Shown here: positions 32,087 through 41,769 of the stretch, one piece after another
How positions within the stretch are numbered: the stretch's first letter is position 1
How the letters are laid out: each line of letters begins with the position of its first letter
DNA from: Coemansia sp. RSA 1804
Lineage: Eukaryota; Kickxellomycota; Kickxellomycetes; Kickxellales; Kickxellaceae
Assembly: GCA_027578815.1 (NCBI GenBank)
Contig: JANBTH010000027.1
Location: forward strand, 1-54,062
DNA: 54,062 nucleotides
Reading direction: 5' to 3'
Notes under the pieces: model-generated
What the model was told of the DNA's origin: nothing
Database searches by the model: none
The model's input: only the letters and a program-made list of their open reading frames with translations
Position numbers and translations under genes: made by a program

Positions 32087-32180
32087 ACCTTTAACCTACT
32101 TTTGATTCCTTTTTCATTTTCAATTGCTCAAGGCTAAAAGTTTTGTATAGACAGAGTGCTACGGATAGATAGAAAATAGA

Positions 32181-33158
32181 CTAATTGTCCGATGCCTTTT
32201 TATTCTTCTTTTCCTTTTTGGACTTCTTTTCAACCGTCGCGGTCTTTCCATTGCTCTTGCTCTTTTCCTTCTTCTTGTCTGTCTTTTTGTCCTTTGGCTT
32301 GTCGACATCCATAGCCGATTCCTGATCCACAGCCGTTGGCACCGGTTTAGACTTATCCGTCTTTCGCTTCTTCAACGCGGGGGCCGGCAACGAATTATCA
32401 CCACCGCCGTTCGTAGACGAATGAGGATCGGACAAGAGAATATCCTCAGTTGCCTTCTTGTCCTTCATAGCGTTGTACTCTTCGGCAGAAAAAAATCCGT
32501 AGGGGATAAACTTCATTTTCATATTATCGGGCTGCGGACGTGGCGGGAAGTGTTCTCTAGCAACAATTTCGTTAGCATAGTCAACAGAATCGGGGATATC
32601 AAACCTTTCAACCAACGATAACAGCTGAGAACAACCGTTGGGCAAAAGAGTAAGCAACCCATCGTTATCTTTATCGGGAACCAAGATGTTCATCTCGGCC
32701 ATTCCATTAAACTCTGATGCCTGCAAACTCGATTCCGACGTTATCAGATCATATGTCAAATCATTGACTGTAGCCTGTCCAAGAACACCACCGCTGCTGT
32801 TATCCTTTCCTCCTTCTTTTGTGTGTGCTATTTTGGGGTGCTTGATCTGCAGACCATCGAGTTTTTTCGGATCAACGTTGTCTGGTATACGCAACAGCCA
32901 TAGCTCCTTGTCCTGGAACAGCTCAGACTCAAAACCAGAGGCTATGGTACCTGACCGGAGCTCAAAGTCTGACGGCGGGGTGTATTTCCTACACAGTTAA
33001 AACGAAAAAAAAAACAAAAAAATGTTAAAGAAAAGGACATATATGGGAAGGTTAGAGGATACTGCTGCTGGCACTAACAAACAAACAAACATAAGTAATA
33101 TGGTGGCGGCAAAGACATGGAGAAAACCGTTGACGTACTTTGAAGAAGAGGAGGACAT
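32181..33158 (-). CDS. RNA polymerase I subunit RPA34-like
   Basis: Exon 1 is 33158-33139 (20 bp), the intron 33138-32989 is 150 bp (GTACGT...TGTAG), and exon 2 is 32988-32181; 275 aa starting MSSSSSKKYTPPSDFELRSG. The N-terminal half matches the RPA34.5/CAST/PAF49 dimerisation fold: YTPPSDFEL, SELFQDKELWLLRIPDNVD and a later LVPDKDNDGLLTLLP-type strand set, then ARE-H-PPRPQP. The C-terminal third is a lysine-rich tail with nucleolar-signal character (KKEKSKSNGKTAT, KKSKKEKKNKK). RPA34 with RPA49 forms the TFIIF-like heterodimer of Pol I. Exon 1 restores the start and the KYTPP motif. Divergent from VPS3 and convergent with MSH4 (94 bp apart). Confidence 0.8.
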
Positions 33159-33575
33159 TTCTTCCCGACCAGTGTAATGAAAGATATAAATACTCGAATT
33201 AGGACAAAAGACAAACACACATTCGAAAGAAAAGACGAGACAACAGAGTTTTGTAAGCTCTATCATTCTGTTCTATTTTATGTGTGGGCTCATCAAAAAA
33301 AAAATAAAAAAAGTTCAAGCCAAAGAAATTACTTGATTTGATAGATTTGATCACGATTAACTGACAGTGACATAAATGAACACGTTTGAAAAAGAATGAG
33401 GCCCGCAATATCGTCAAAACACAAACATATGCAGTAAAGTGAGGTATTTTGCTTTTATAACTAGCATTCTACTCACATCAACTGTATATTATTATATTAA
33501 GGCATTCTGGAGAAAACAAATCAGTGTTATTAGTATTTGAGATTGCGGAAGATAGAACGGATTTCAAGCTCAGAG
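33159..33575. promoter_or_regulatory. Divergent promoter, RPA34 / VPS3
   Basis: 417 bp of AT-rich DNA between divergent starts. A run of A lies at 33296-33310. No specific element recognised. Confidence 0.4.
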
Positions 33576-36500
33576 ATGGAGGAGTCACAGTCACATCAAC
33601 AAGGCAGCGGGAATGAAGCAAGGGGCTTTGGGAAACAGCAGACACCGTCACCTTATATTATCAAGGCAGTGGCGAGTGGACTGCAATTAGAAGACAGGGC
33701 AGGCGTAGGCGGCAGCAGCAGCAGCAATACGGCAAAAGACACAAAACCACGGCGACAGAGCCTGTCACAGCGACTGGGACTTCAGTCGCTTAAGATAATA
33801 GGCAAGGACACGGGTGGTGATAAAGGGAAGACAACGTCACCTGTAGAGTATGCTACAACCAGCTCATCACCACAGTCGACGGTATCGCTTGGAAAGACGG
33901 AGGAGATTGAGGAAGTGGGTGCAAACAAAGAGGAGAAGGATGACGTTCAGCGCCAGGCATCGTCACTGCCCAAGGAGCACAGAGTAGCGGAAGAAGAAGG
34001 AGGAGGAGGAGCAGCAGCAGCAGCAGCAGGCGACAATGATAGTGGCGATGATAGTCAGAGACAGCAGAAGAGACCTGGCAGCGCTAAACAACGGGGAGTG
34101 AAGGTTGAGTGCGTGGAAATGGTAGGCGAGGACATGTACATAGGAACCAGCGATGGACGCATCGTGCATTACACTGTTGCGACGGCTGAGCTGGAGACAA
34201 ATGGGGCGCCTGAGCGGTTCGAGGTAAGCAGTGTGGATCTGAATCTGGGCGGTAAGAAAGTCGAGCAGATGATTGCCTTTCCTGCGCTAAGCAAGCTGGT
34301 GGTCCTGTGTGGGTCAACGGTAGTGTTTTACAGACTGCCTGATTTGCGGCCAGTTCCAGCAAACGTGATCCCGGCAATCAAGGGCGTGTCATGTATTGCG
34401 TACGACGAGCGCATTAACAACAGCAAAAACAATAGCAATAGCAACACACGGGGAGCGATTTTGTGCGTGGCACGCATGCGTGGGGTGTACATATACAGGC
34501 TGACGGGCGAGCTGAGGCTCGAGCAGGAGATACCAATGGAACACAGTGTGGCCAGTATCTGCCAGTACGGCGGGTACGTGTGTCTAGCAGACACCGAGAC
34601 GTATCGGATCCTGGATCTAGCCAAGATACGCGCGGCACCAGGAAGCGATTCGGGACATCTTGTGCTGATGCCAACGCAGCAACCAACAACCGATCCGCAC
34701 ACAGGACGAATAATTAGACCGCCACGGCCACGCACGCTGGTAGTTGGTCCCAACGAATTCATGTTCCTCACATCGTCGGGTGACCGCGACACGCTGGGCG
34801 TCATAGTCACGGCGATGGGCGAGGCACTACGCGGGACGCTGCAGTTTTCGTCGTATCCAAAGTCAATAACCTACGATGAGCCATACGTTATTGCAGTGTT
34901 TGGCGGCGGACAGATCGAGGTATTTGATACGCGGATGCCGGACCAGACGCTTGTGCAGACACTATTTGATGAAGAGGATGTGGCAGCGGGGCGGCCACGG
35001 CGGATATGCACGGTTTCCGGCTTCTACCTTAGCACGAATGTGTCGCGACCCGAGGTGCTGGAGGATGCGCGGGACGAGCGAGAAGAAGCCGGCGAGGCGG
35101 CACCGATATCGGCGGCCGATGTCTTTGGATCGCAGAAGCACTGGCGGCGCGAGATTCTCGGGGACAACAATCCGAAAGCGGCTGAGAACCGCGCAGGTCG
35201 GGCGCTCAGCCGCTTTGCCTCGACTCGTATTGTTGTAGTTGCGCAGGACACAGCGATCTACGCGTTGGCGCATCCGCCACAGCTCGTGCGTGTCGATGCG
35301 CTGCTTCTGGGTGAAGGGCGCGTGGAGGAGGCTGTGGATATGGTTGAGCGAGCGATGGCTGCTGATCCTGATTCTGATCCGAATCTGAGCGACGAGGCAG
35401 CGTATTGCTTCCAAGTGGCCGGTGCCGTGTGTTTTAGGAACCTGCTGCTTGACGATGCGCTTCGCTACTTTAAGCGCGGCAGTCTTGATCCGCGTGCCCT
35501 GATTCACCTGTTCCCTGATCTGGTTTCCTATCTCGGCACATTACTGGTTCCACTCAGTCGCATTCCGCTGGCTGGAGGATTGCGGCGTGCGCTCGACGAC
35601 ATTGGCGACGCGCCGCAGCTGGCGCACACAGGTGCTGCACTAATTGCTGGTAGCGACAACGAAGATGGTGACATTGACAGATTGCGCAAGACGTTGGCGG
35701 CCGACGTGCTGGAGCTAGCACAGCGGTACCTGGAGCACTGTCGCACACAGATGCTTGGATCTAGCGATCACCAGATGCCGTTTGCGCCGGACTCGCTGCC
35801 AGTTATCGACACTGCGCTTGTGCGGCTCTACGCGGAGAATGAGCAGGACGCGAAGCTGCGTGCTCTGGTTGGGGCCACAGACAATGCGGTAGTCAGCGAC
35901 CTGGCTTGTAAGTTCCTCATGGATACCGGCCACTACTACCACTGCAGTCTGCTGTACAAGGCGCGCACCGCCGGCACCAAGGACGATGGTAGTGGTAGCA
36001 GTGCGCGGACGAAGATACTGGATATATGGCACCGCTTGCTTGCGGGCGAATGGGAGGACCGCAGGTTTGGTGGGTTTGCCGAGTACCTCGCATACGTGCG
36101 TTCTGCTAGCGGAGACCAGCATGAGCTGCTTGACGAATATCGATGGCTGGTAGATCATGGCTGCATAGACGCTTCGCTGCAGCTCCTTGCAATGCTCTCA
36201 GATGAATCGGTTGCATCAATTGACGCAGACCATGCGATCCAGGCCACAGAACAGGCGACAGAAACAGTTATAAACAACACCGACGCTCTGCGCACACTTG
36301 TTGAACGCCTTGTCTCTGCAGCTCACCCGCGCGCCGCGCACTACACGACGTATCTGGTCAAAGCGTATGTGCGCCAGATCCGCGACTATTACGCAGACGG
36401 TGCCCCTGACGACGATGCAGCTACGGTGTTGGAGCGTGCGGCAATTGCGGAGCGCGACTCATTTGCGTGTGCACAGGCTAGTGATCTTGCGCTCACGTTC

Positions 36501-37313
36501 CGCACATACCTGCGATCGATGCGAGAGAGCAATGAGGGCACTCGACTGCGTGTTCTGCTTATCGACACATTGCTTTGCGCCAACAGTCAGGCGGTAGAGG
36601 GGTCGTACGATGCGCGCCAGACGCTCGACTACGTGGCTGATGTTGGTGCTGCTGATCTGCTGATGCTGGAGCGAGCGATTCTGCTTGTCGTTCTGGGCCA
36701 AATTGACAGTGCTGTTGATTTGCTGGTCAATAAGCTGGGCGACTACGCCGAGGCCGAATTGCTGCTTCTGCCGCCACTTCCTTCTATTTTGTCTGCTGCT
36801 GGGCAGCCCGATATTAGCAGCGGGGCTTCCTCCTCCTCATTCTCCTTATTCCATCTTTGTCCCGCTACCACTCCCTCGGCTGCCTCTTCTCGTCCTGACA
36901 ACGTGCGCAAGCTGTTGGCCATATACTTGGAGCTCGGACACAGCGGCCATGACGAGATAGCTGTACGCCTTGTTTCTCGACTACTCGACAGGCACCGCGA
37001 CCTTCTCACCGACTCGCCTTCCTCCGTGCTTGCCAGCCTGCCCGCCCACTGGCCGTACTCGGTAGCCGAGCCGTTTGCACTGCATTCTCTGCGGCGCGCG
37101 GCGCGGAGGGAGCGCGAGTCGGCTGTGGTGCGTTCGCTGCGCGAATCCCTTACCTTTGATGCCAAAACAGAGCTGGCTGCCGAAACCAGGGCTGCTGGTG
37201 CCATCCTCCTCGACTACTCGCAAACATGTGCGACCTGTAAAAAACTCCTGGGCTCGTCGGCCTTTGTGTTTGAGCCTGACACTGAGCAAGTCAAGCACAT
37301 TTCTTGCACGTAG
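33576..37313 (+). CDS. VPS3: CORVET subunit VPS3 / TGFBRAP1 homologue
   Basis: A 1245-aa protein from the first ATG (33576). It is the Rab5-binding subunit of the CORVET tethering complex on early endosomes. Residues 1-170 are low complexity, with a poly-Ala tract from GCA repeats (34011-34028). The CNH beta-propeller begins at VKVECVEMVGEDMYIGTSDG (about 173), parallel to TGFBRAP1 VNIECVECCGRDLYVGT. Alpha-solenoid repeats follow, with RYFKRGSLDPRALIHLFPDL (Vps39_1) and IDTALVRLYAENEQDAKLRA, which has a direct TGFBRAP1 counterpart. The end is a Vps39_2 zinc-like motif, CATCKK...VKHISC. VPS39 of HOPS is the related alternative, but the matched segments favour VPS3. Intronless, unlike its MSH4 neighbour. 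Confidence 0.88.
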   Translation: MEESQSHQQGSGNEARGFGKQQTPSPYIIKAVASGLQLEDRAGVGGSSSSNTAKDTKPRRQSLSQRLGLQSLKIIGKDTGGDKGKTTSPVEYATTSSSPQSTVSLGKTEEIEEVGANKEEKDDVQRQASSLPKEHRVAEEEGGGGAAAAAAGDNDSGDDSQRQQKRPGSAKQRGVKVECVEMVGEDMYIGTSDGRIVHYTVATAELETNGAPERFEVSSVDLNLGGKKVEQMIAFPALSKLVVLCGSTVVFYRLPDLRPVPANVIPAIKGVSCIAYDERINNSKNNSNSNTRGAILCVARMRGVYIYRLTGELRLEQEIPMEHSVASICQYGGYVCLADTETYRILDLAKIRAAPGSDSGHLVLMPTQQPTTDPHTGRIIRPPRPRTLVVGPNEFMFLTSSGDRDTLGVIVTAMGEALRGTLQFSSYPKSITYDEPYVIAVFGGGQIEVFDTRMPDQTLVQTLFDEEDVAAGRPRRICTVSGFYLSTNVSRPEVLEDARDEREEAGEAAPISAADVFGSQKHWRREILGDNNPKAAENRAGRALSRFASTRIVVVAQDTAIYALAHPPQLVRVDALLLGEGRVEEAVDMVERAMAADPDSDPNLSDEAAYCFQVAGAVCFRNLLLDDALRYFKRGSLDPRALIHLFPDLVSYLGTLLVPLSRIPLAGGLRRALDDIGDAPQLAHTGAALIAGSDNEDGDIDRLRKTLAADVLELAQRYLEHCRTQMLGSSDHQMPFAPDSLPVIDTALVRLYAENEQDAKLRALVGATDNAVVSDLACKFLMDTGHYYHCSLLYKARTAGTKDDGSGSSARTKILDIWHRLLAGEWEDRRFGGFAEYLAYVRSASGDQHELLDEYRWLVDHGCIDASLQLLAMLSDESVASIDADHAIQATEQATETVINNTDALRTLVERLVSAAHPRAAHYTTYLVKAYVRQIRDYYADGAPDDDAATVLERAAIAERDSFACAQASDLALTFRTYLRSMRESNEGTRLRVLLIDTLLCANSQAVEGSYDARQTLDYVADVGAADLLMLERAILLVVLGQIDSAVDLLVNKLGDYAEAELLLLPPLPSILSAAGQPDISSGASSSSFSLFHLCPATTPSAASSRPDNVRKLLAIYLELGHSGHDEIAVRLVSRLLDRHRDLLTDSPSSVLASLPAHWPYSVAEPFALHSLRRAARRERESAVVRSLRESLTFDAKTELAAETRAAGAILLDYSQTCATCKKLLGSSAFVFEPDTEQVKHISCT

Positions 37314-38101
37314 AACAGAGAATAAGTTGTCATTTTTCTATTTGTTAGTTACTGTCTAACTTGTCTAAATGAAGTGTGTGTTGGGCGGACCTCAATGCTA
37401 AATGTTTAGATGTTTGAATAATATTGATGAGTAGTGTTACAAATGTAGGCCAGAAAAGGTTAAAGATTTCCTTTATTCGTTGTCAGTAAAAATGATAATA
37501 AGGAACAAATGTTTTCGGCATTGACAACAGCAGAAGCAATATCAATGCCGTCGAGCATGTGACGATCCAATCAATAAATTTAAAATTAGCACGACTTTAG
37601 TGTCCAAAACAAGAGATAGAAATTCTATAAATTTAGTCCAATTATTAATTTTTATTAATTAAATTCAATATGCTTGACTGCATGTGAATTGTTTCGTAAA
37701 TTATTAAAAACCTTCAATATGACAGCTTGCTTGTTTCATCATAGTGCAAATTAAAGAAGAATGACAAACAGTCAGGTGCTTAGAATTGAAAATGTATTGC
37801 ACAGTCAGTAACAGCAAGATACAGCAAAAGAAAAACTGCACATATATAAAGAATTCATATGTCGCCAATTACCTCCTTGTTCCAACATCTATTTCATCAC
37901 CTCCACAGCTTTTATTGCCTAGCACAGGTATATTCAACATTCAAAGCATCATCAAGTTTTAATTGTAGGCAATTTCCCTGCAGACTATCATACTATAACT
38001 ATTACTAGGATACCTTAAGCCGGTGTATATTACCAACCAGATACATACTACTAAGCTTGCAACTTTAAATAACAGCAATATATAAAATATAAATAAGCAA
38101 T
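37314..38101. other. AT-rich region upstream of the 69-aa ORF
   Basis: About 790 bp, AT-rich, no gene. It contains the VPS3 3' flank and a TATA box for the next small ORF. Confidence 0.4.
37843..37851 (+). promoter_or_regulatory. TATA box upstream of the 69-aa ORF
   Basis: TATATAAAG lies 259 bp before the ATG at 38102, in the same arrangement as the 96-aa orphan gene. Confidence 0.35.
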
Positions 38102-38311
38102 ATGCCGATGACTATAAATGATTTAAAGACAGTTCCCCCCAATCCAAAGAAAGAGGCTGAATTCAAAGCAAAAATGGAAAAGCTAAATAATCTTGCTGCA
38201 ACACACCAGCAGGTTCGAGGTGCGGAGGAAAATGCCACAAAGGGAGGATCATCTGCTGGAAGTGAGAGTAAATTGCCTAACTTTACATGCAATGGTATAA
38301 ATTTTAGCTGA
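38102..38311 (+). CDS. Orphan small protein, 69 aa
   Basis: An open frame starting MPMTINDLKTVPPNPKKEAE with a charged helix (EFKAKMEKLNNLAATHQQ), then a Gly/Ser-rich part (KGGSSAGSESK) and the end CNGINFS. No family recognised, no signal peptide. Composition is more protein-like than the flanks and a TATA box lies upstream, but no homologue is in the window. It may be a lineage-specific gene or chance. Confidence 0.4.
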   Translation: MPMTINDLKTVPPNPKKEAEFKAKMEKLNNLAATHQQVRGAEENATKGGSSAGSESKLPNFTCNGINFS

Positions 38312-39726
38312 AATTTAGAATAGGAAAATGCATGTGGATGACCAATATCTAAAGTGCTGTGTTGATGCCAAACACACCTGCAAGCCATGCAGAACATTCT
38401 AACGCATGCTCTTATGTGATGTAAACATGTTTTCCTATATTTCCAGGACTAGTATTTTAAATTTAATTTTTATCTATTTGTGAAAATTGTTTGTGGCCCA
38501 CGTTTTACTTGCTTTTACAGCTTGTGTTAACATCTGTACTTTTATGTAATTTGACCAGCAATTACGTTTAAAGTAATTTAGCTACGCGTACAAGTTGGCC
38601 TAGTGACAGAGCAGTAAAATACCCTTAGTACGGGATTCACAGATTATCACTTTTTCTTTTTTGTTTGTTTTGCTTATTTTAGAAGACAATTAAGCATTTT
38701 GTACTTTAAATTGCACCTTCTCTTCAGTTTAACTTTTTTTTTACAGTGGAGCAGTGGTTTGGTGAGCAGAAACTATATGTGTCAAAGTGGCCGGCCTTTA
38801 GTACATTTTTTACTTTATTCAGAACAACCAATCTGCTGTAAAGAAAACTGCGGTCTGTTTTTAGGTAATATACAGTGGGAGAAAACAAAAACCTTTATCA
38901 CCGAGATTTGTGAGAAAATTATCATTGTTTTGAAATTCTGGCTTTTCATATATGCCTATCAGACCCAAGACGGTGACAATTAACAACGAGGGTAAACACA
39001 CTCAATATTAGGTTATGTTAGTTTATAAAACAATTTAGTTCAAGAATAAAATAAATTGATGACCGGCGAACGTGGTACATTTGTATAAGAGATTACTTAA
39101 AAAGGATAGACATGATCAATATGTTGAAATTTGCACTATGGAAATGAAGGAGGAAAATGGAAAATAACAATATTAGATATAAACTTTGTTTGAGAAATTG
39201 TAAGAAAATAGATGTTCTCATTATTACAAAATTCTTTAATCCAGGCTTAGAACAGGGCGACTGGAGAAATGGAATGCATTAAGAAAAGGAGACAAATAGG
39301 AAGAGGATGTAAACTGCTACTAAGTAATAAGTGGGAAGCCTTCCCCTTGTCATATTTCTTACGTAGTTTTATAACAAAGTCTTATTGTATCTCTTAAATG
39401 TAATGCCGCCCTCATCACTATGTCACTACCTACACATAAAAGTATTAAAAAAGTGCAGTCAAAACAATAAATAAAATGTGGTCAATTTCTGGCTCAATGA
39501 TACATTGCTCAGTAAAAAGTAGTTGTAAAGAATAAAACATTCAGATGTTATATAAAATGCAAATACCAAAGAGGTTTATGGAGACAGCCAATCTTTTATC
39601 ATTCCAATTGTACTTATCATACAGTAATTTTTTAATACAAGGAATTCAATAAGCTAGCATATATGTTTCAAAAACGCTCTGAACGATTGATTCAGATTGT
39701 CGCGGTTAACTTTATAAATAATATAA
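38312..39726. other. AT-rich region without recognisable genes
   Basis: About 1.4 kb of very AT-rich DNA. An open frame at 38699-38983 has no domain and matches the background composition, so it was not called. Confidence 0.45.
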
Positions 39727-39948
39727 GATGTTATTTATTCTGAAGTAAACGTAAACAACTATTCTACTTTAGCATTTTCTTTTCTTCCTTTATATAACTC
39801 GTCAGATCCTGTCTTGCGGCAAACTATTGCCTCTGATGTCTTTGCAGGAACTCTGGTCCTGACCATACTGAAATCAGACCCTGTTGCCCACCTTCGCCAC
39901 GCATCATATTTAAGCTGTGCCGGCTACACTTTTCAGTCTCTTTTTTAA
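39727..39948 (+). other. ATG-less open frame with coding-like composition
   Basis: 73 sense codons without a stop and without an ATG, ending TAA at 39946. The second half is much richer in GC than the surroundings and reads like protein (VLRQTIASDVFAGTLVLTIL, then SDPVAHLRHASYLSCAGYTF). It could be an exon, the remnant of a gene or mobile element, or chance. It abuts the tandem array that starts near 39945. Confidence 0.3.
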
Positions 39949-40985
39949 TACTATGTTGTTAATAAACACATAATATATTGTACATATTCTGGCAGCGTGA
40001 ATTCAGGGCTTTTCAGAAATATATTTTTCATTTTATTTGAATCCCAAACAGTTTTAGACGGCACCTCAATTCCAAACACTTTTCAGAGTTTTTCCGAGCC
40101 AGCTTTCCTATGCCGTTTACATCGTTCTTCGTATTTTCACATTAGTTTATTAGTAAATACAAAATAATTAATATCATTAGAACTGCCTAAGAAAGGGCTA
40201 TGCGCACATACCCGATTTGTGTTGTTTGGTAAGGAAATGGTCATAGGCGGCACCTGAATTCCAAACTTCTCTTTTTTTCACAGCTTATTTTCCTATGCCG
40301 TTCACTCTGTTTCTAACATTTTCACACTAGTTTGTTAACAAATGTGTATTATGTTGTATACCAGTAGAACCATCAAATTCTGGGCTACGTGAACATACTA
40401 AAATTGTATAGTTTCGTCAGCAATTAATTATGAACAGGTCCCGAATTTCAAATATCTTTGCTGCTTTTTTCTTAGTCTATTTTAATATGCCGTTTACACT
40501 TGCTTTCTATGTGTTCATATTATTGTACTAATAAAAGTGTAATGTTCTTTATATCGTTAGAACTGCCAAGCGCAGGGCTATACGTAAATAGTTGATTTGT
40601 TGAGCTTGGACATTAGATGACGTTTGGCGGTGCCCGAATTTCAAATTTCTATGCTAGGGGGTTTTCAGACTATTTTTCAAAGTCATTGTCATTATTTACT
40701 ACTTTTTCTCATAAATGTACTAATAAACATACAATACTTTTTATACCATTAGAAACGTTGAGACAAGGGCTACACGCACATATTTGACTCGTGTTGTTTA
40801 GTTACCAGTTAGTCTTGGACGGAACTTGGATTCCGACATTTGTTGTTGCATCATTCACAGCCTATTTTCTTAAGCCGTTGACATTAGTTATTTCTTTCTC
40901 TTTCAATGATCGTAGTAATAAACATACAGCGTAACTTACATTATCAGCACCACTGAATGAATAGCTATGCACACATATTATTTTT
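39945..40985 (+). repeat. Diverged tandem array, about 190-bp units
   Basis: Five to six degenerate copies follow each other. A landmark close to TATGCCGTTTAC recurs at about 40109, 40294, 40487 and 40871, with a diverged form near 40683, which gives steps of about 185-195 bp. Each unit also has an AATAAACATA/AATAAA segment, an ATTAGAAC-TGC segment, GGGCTATGCGCACATA and a GCGGCACCTGAATTCCAAA-like segment in the same order. Individual units differ a good deal, so the array is old. No coding potential is shared between units. Confidence 0.8.
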
Positions 40986-41769
40986 ATTTACAAACTACAC
41001 CAAACGTGACATTAAACATATTGTTAGAGCATGACGGCCTTCAGCACAGCTGCTGAATTAACATTGAAAAACAAGAATGTGCGGCTGGCGACCAAAGCCA
41101 AAACTATGTAACAACAACATTATAAAAGCCAGTACGGACGAGTCAGCAGCAACGGCTGGCAGTGCAAAAGCGTGGATGGCCCATTCCGTAGCTGCTGCTC
41201 CTCAGCGAAAGCGAATTCAAAAATAAATGTTTGTAGAAAAGCAAATAAACATAGGATATAATAAAAAGTAGCCGCGCAATGGGGGCTTGTCAGTCACATG
41301 CAACCAACCAACCAATGGGAATCGCATTTTCGGCAATGCTTTCGCATTCCCAAAAATACTGATGTCCAGGAATGGTGCACAAGCGTCTATGGAAAACGCT
41401 TCTTTCTACATCTGCGTGTGGTGTTTGTGAGAGAAAAAAGAACGGACTGCTGAACTCTGCTGATTTCATACACTGCGAAAAAATCACGCAGGCGAACACA
41501 CACAATCATGCGTTGTAAAAATAAAAAAAAATTGAGGGAGGCAGGGACAGCAGGCCTGGCATTGGCTAGGGTGCTGTTATTGTAAACAAAACGCCTGCAT
41601 TTTCAAGTGCCGAAAAATAAACATTGCCCTTTATTTTCACTTGTTTTTATTTTCACTTATTTTAACTTCTTTTTCATTTCTTACTTTTAGTTTTTTCCTC
41701 ATTGCAACACAAATCCCCTTTCCTATTATACACATTTAGTTGAAATCCAATTCCCTGTACTTTATTAAA
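40986..41769. other. Region upstream of the FunK1 gene
   Basis: A TATAAAAGCC box at about 41122 is followed by GC-richer sequence with a GCCAG...CTGGC hairpin (about 41129-41160), then AT-rich DNA. The 250 bp before the FunK1 ATG are pyrimidine-rich with repeated TTTATTTTCACTT. The 71-codon open frame on the minus strand (41505-41290) was not called. Confidence 0.4.

Noticed and set aside
38699..38983. 94-codon open frame in AT-rich DNA
   Set aside because: Composition as the surrounding non-coding DNA and no recognisable motif.
41290..41505. 71-codon minus-strand frame upstream of the FunK1 gene
   Set aside because: No domain, Cys/Phe-rich random appearance, and it overlaps the probable FunK1 promoter region.
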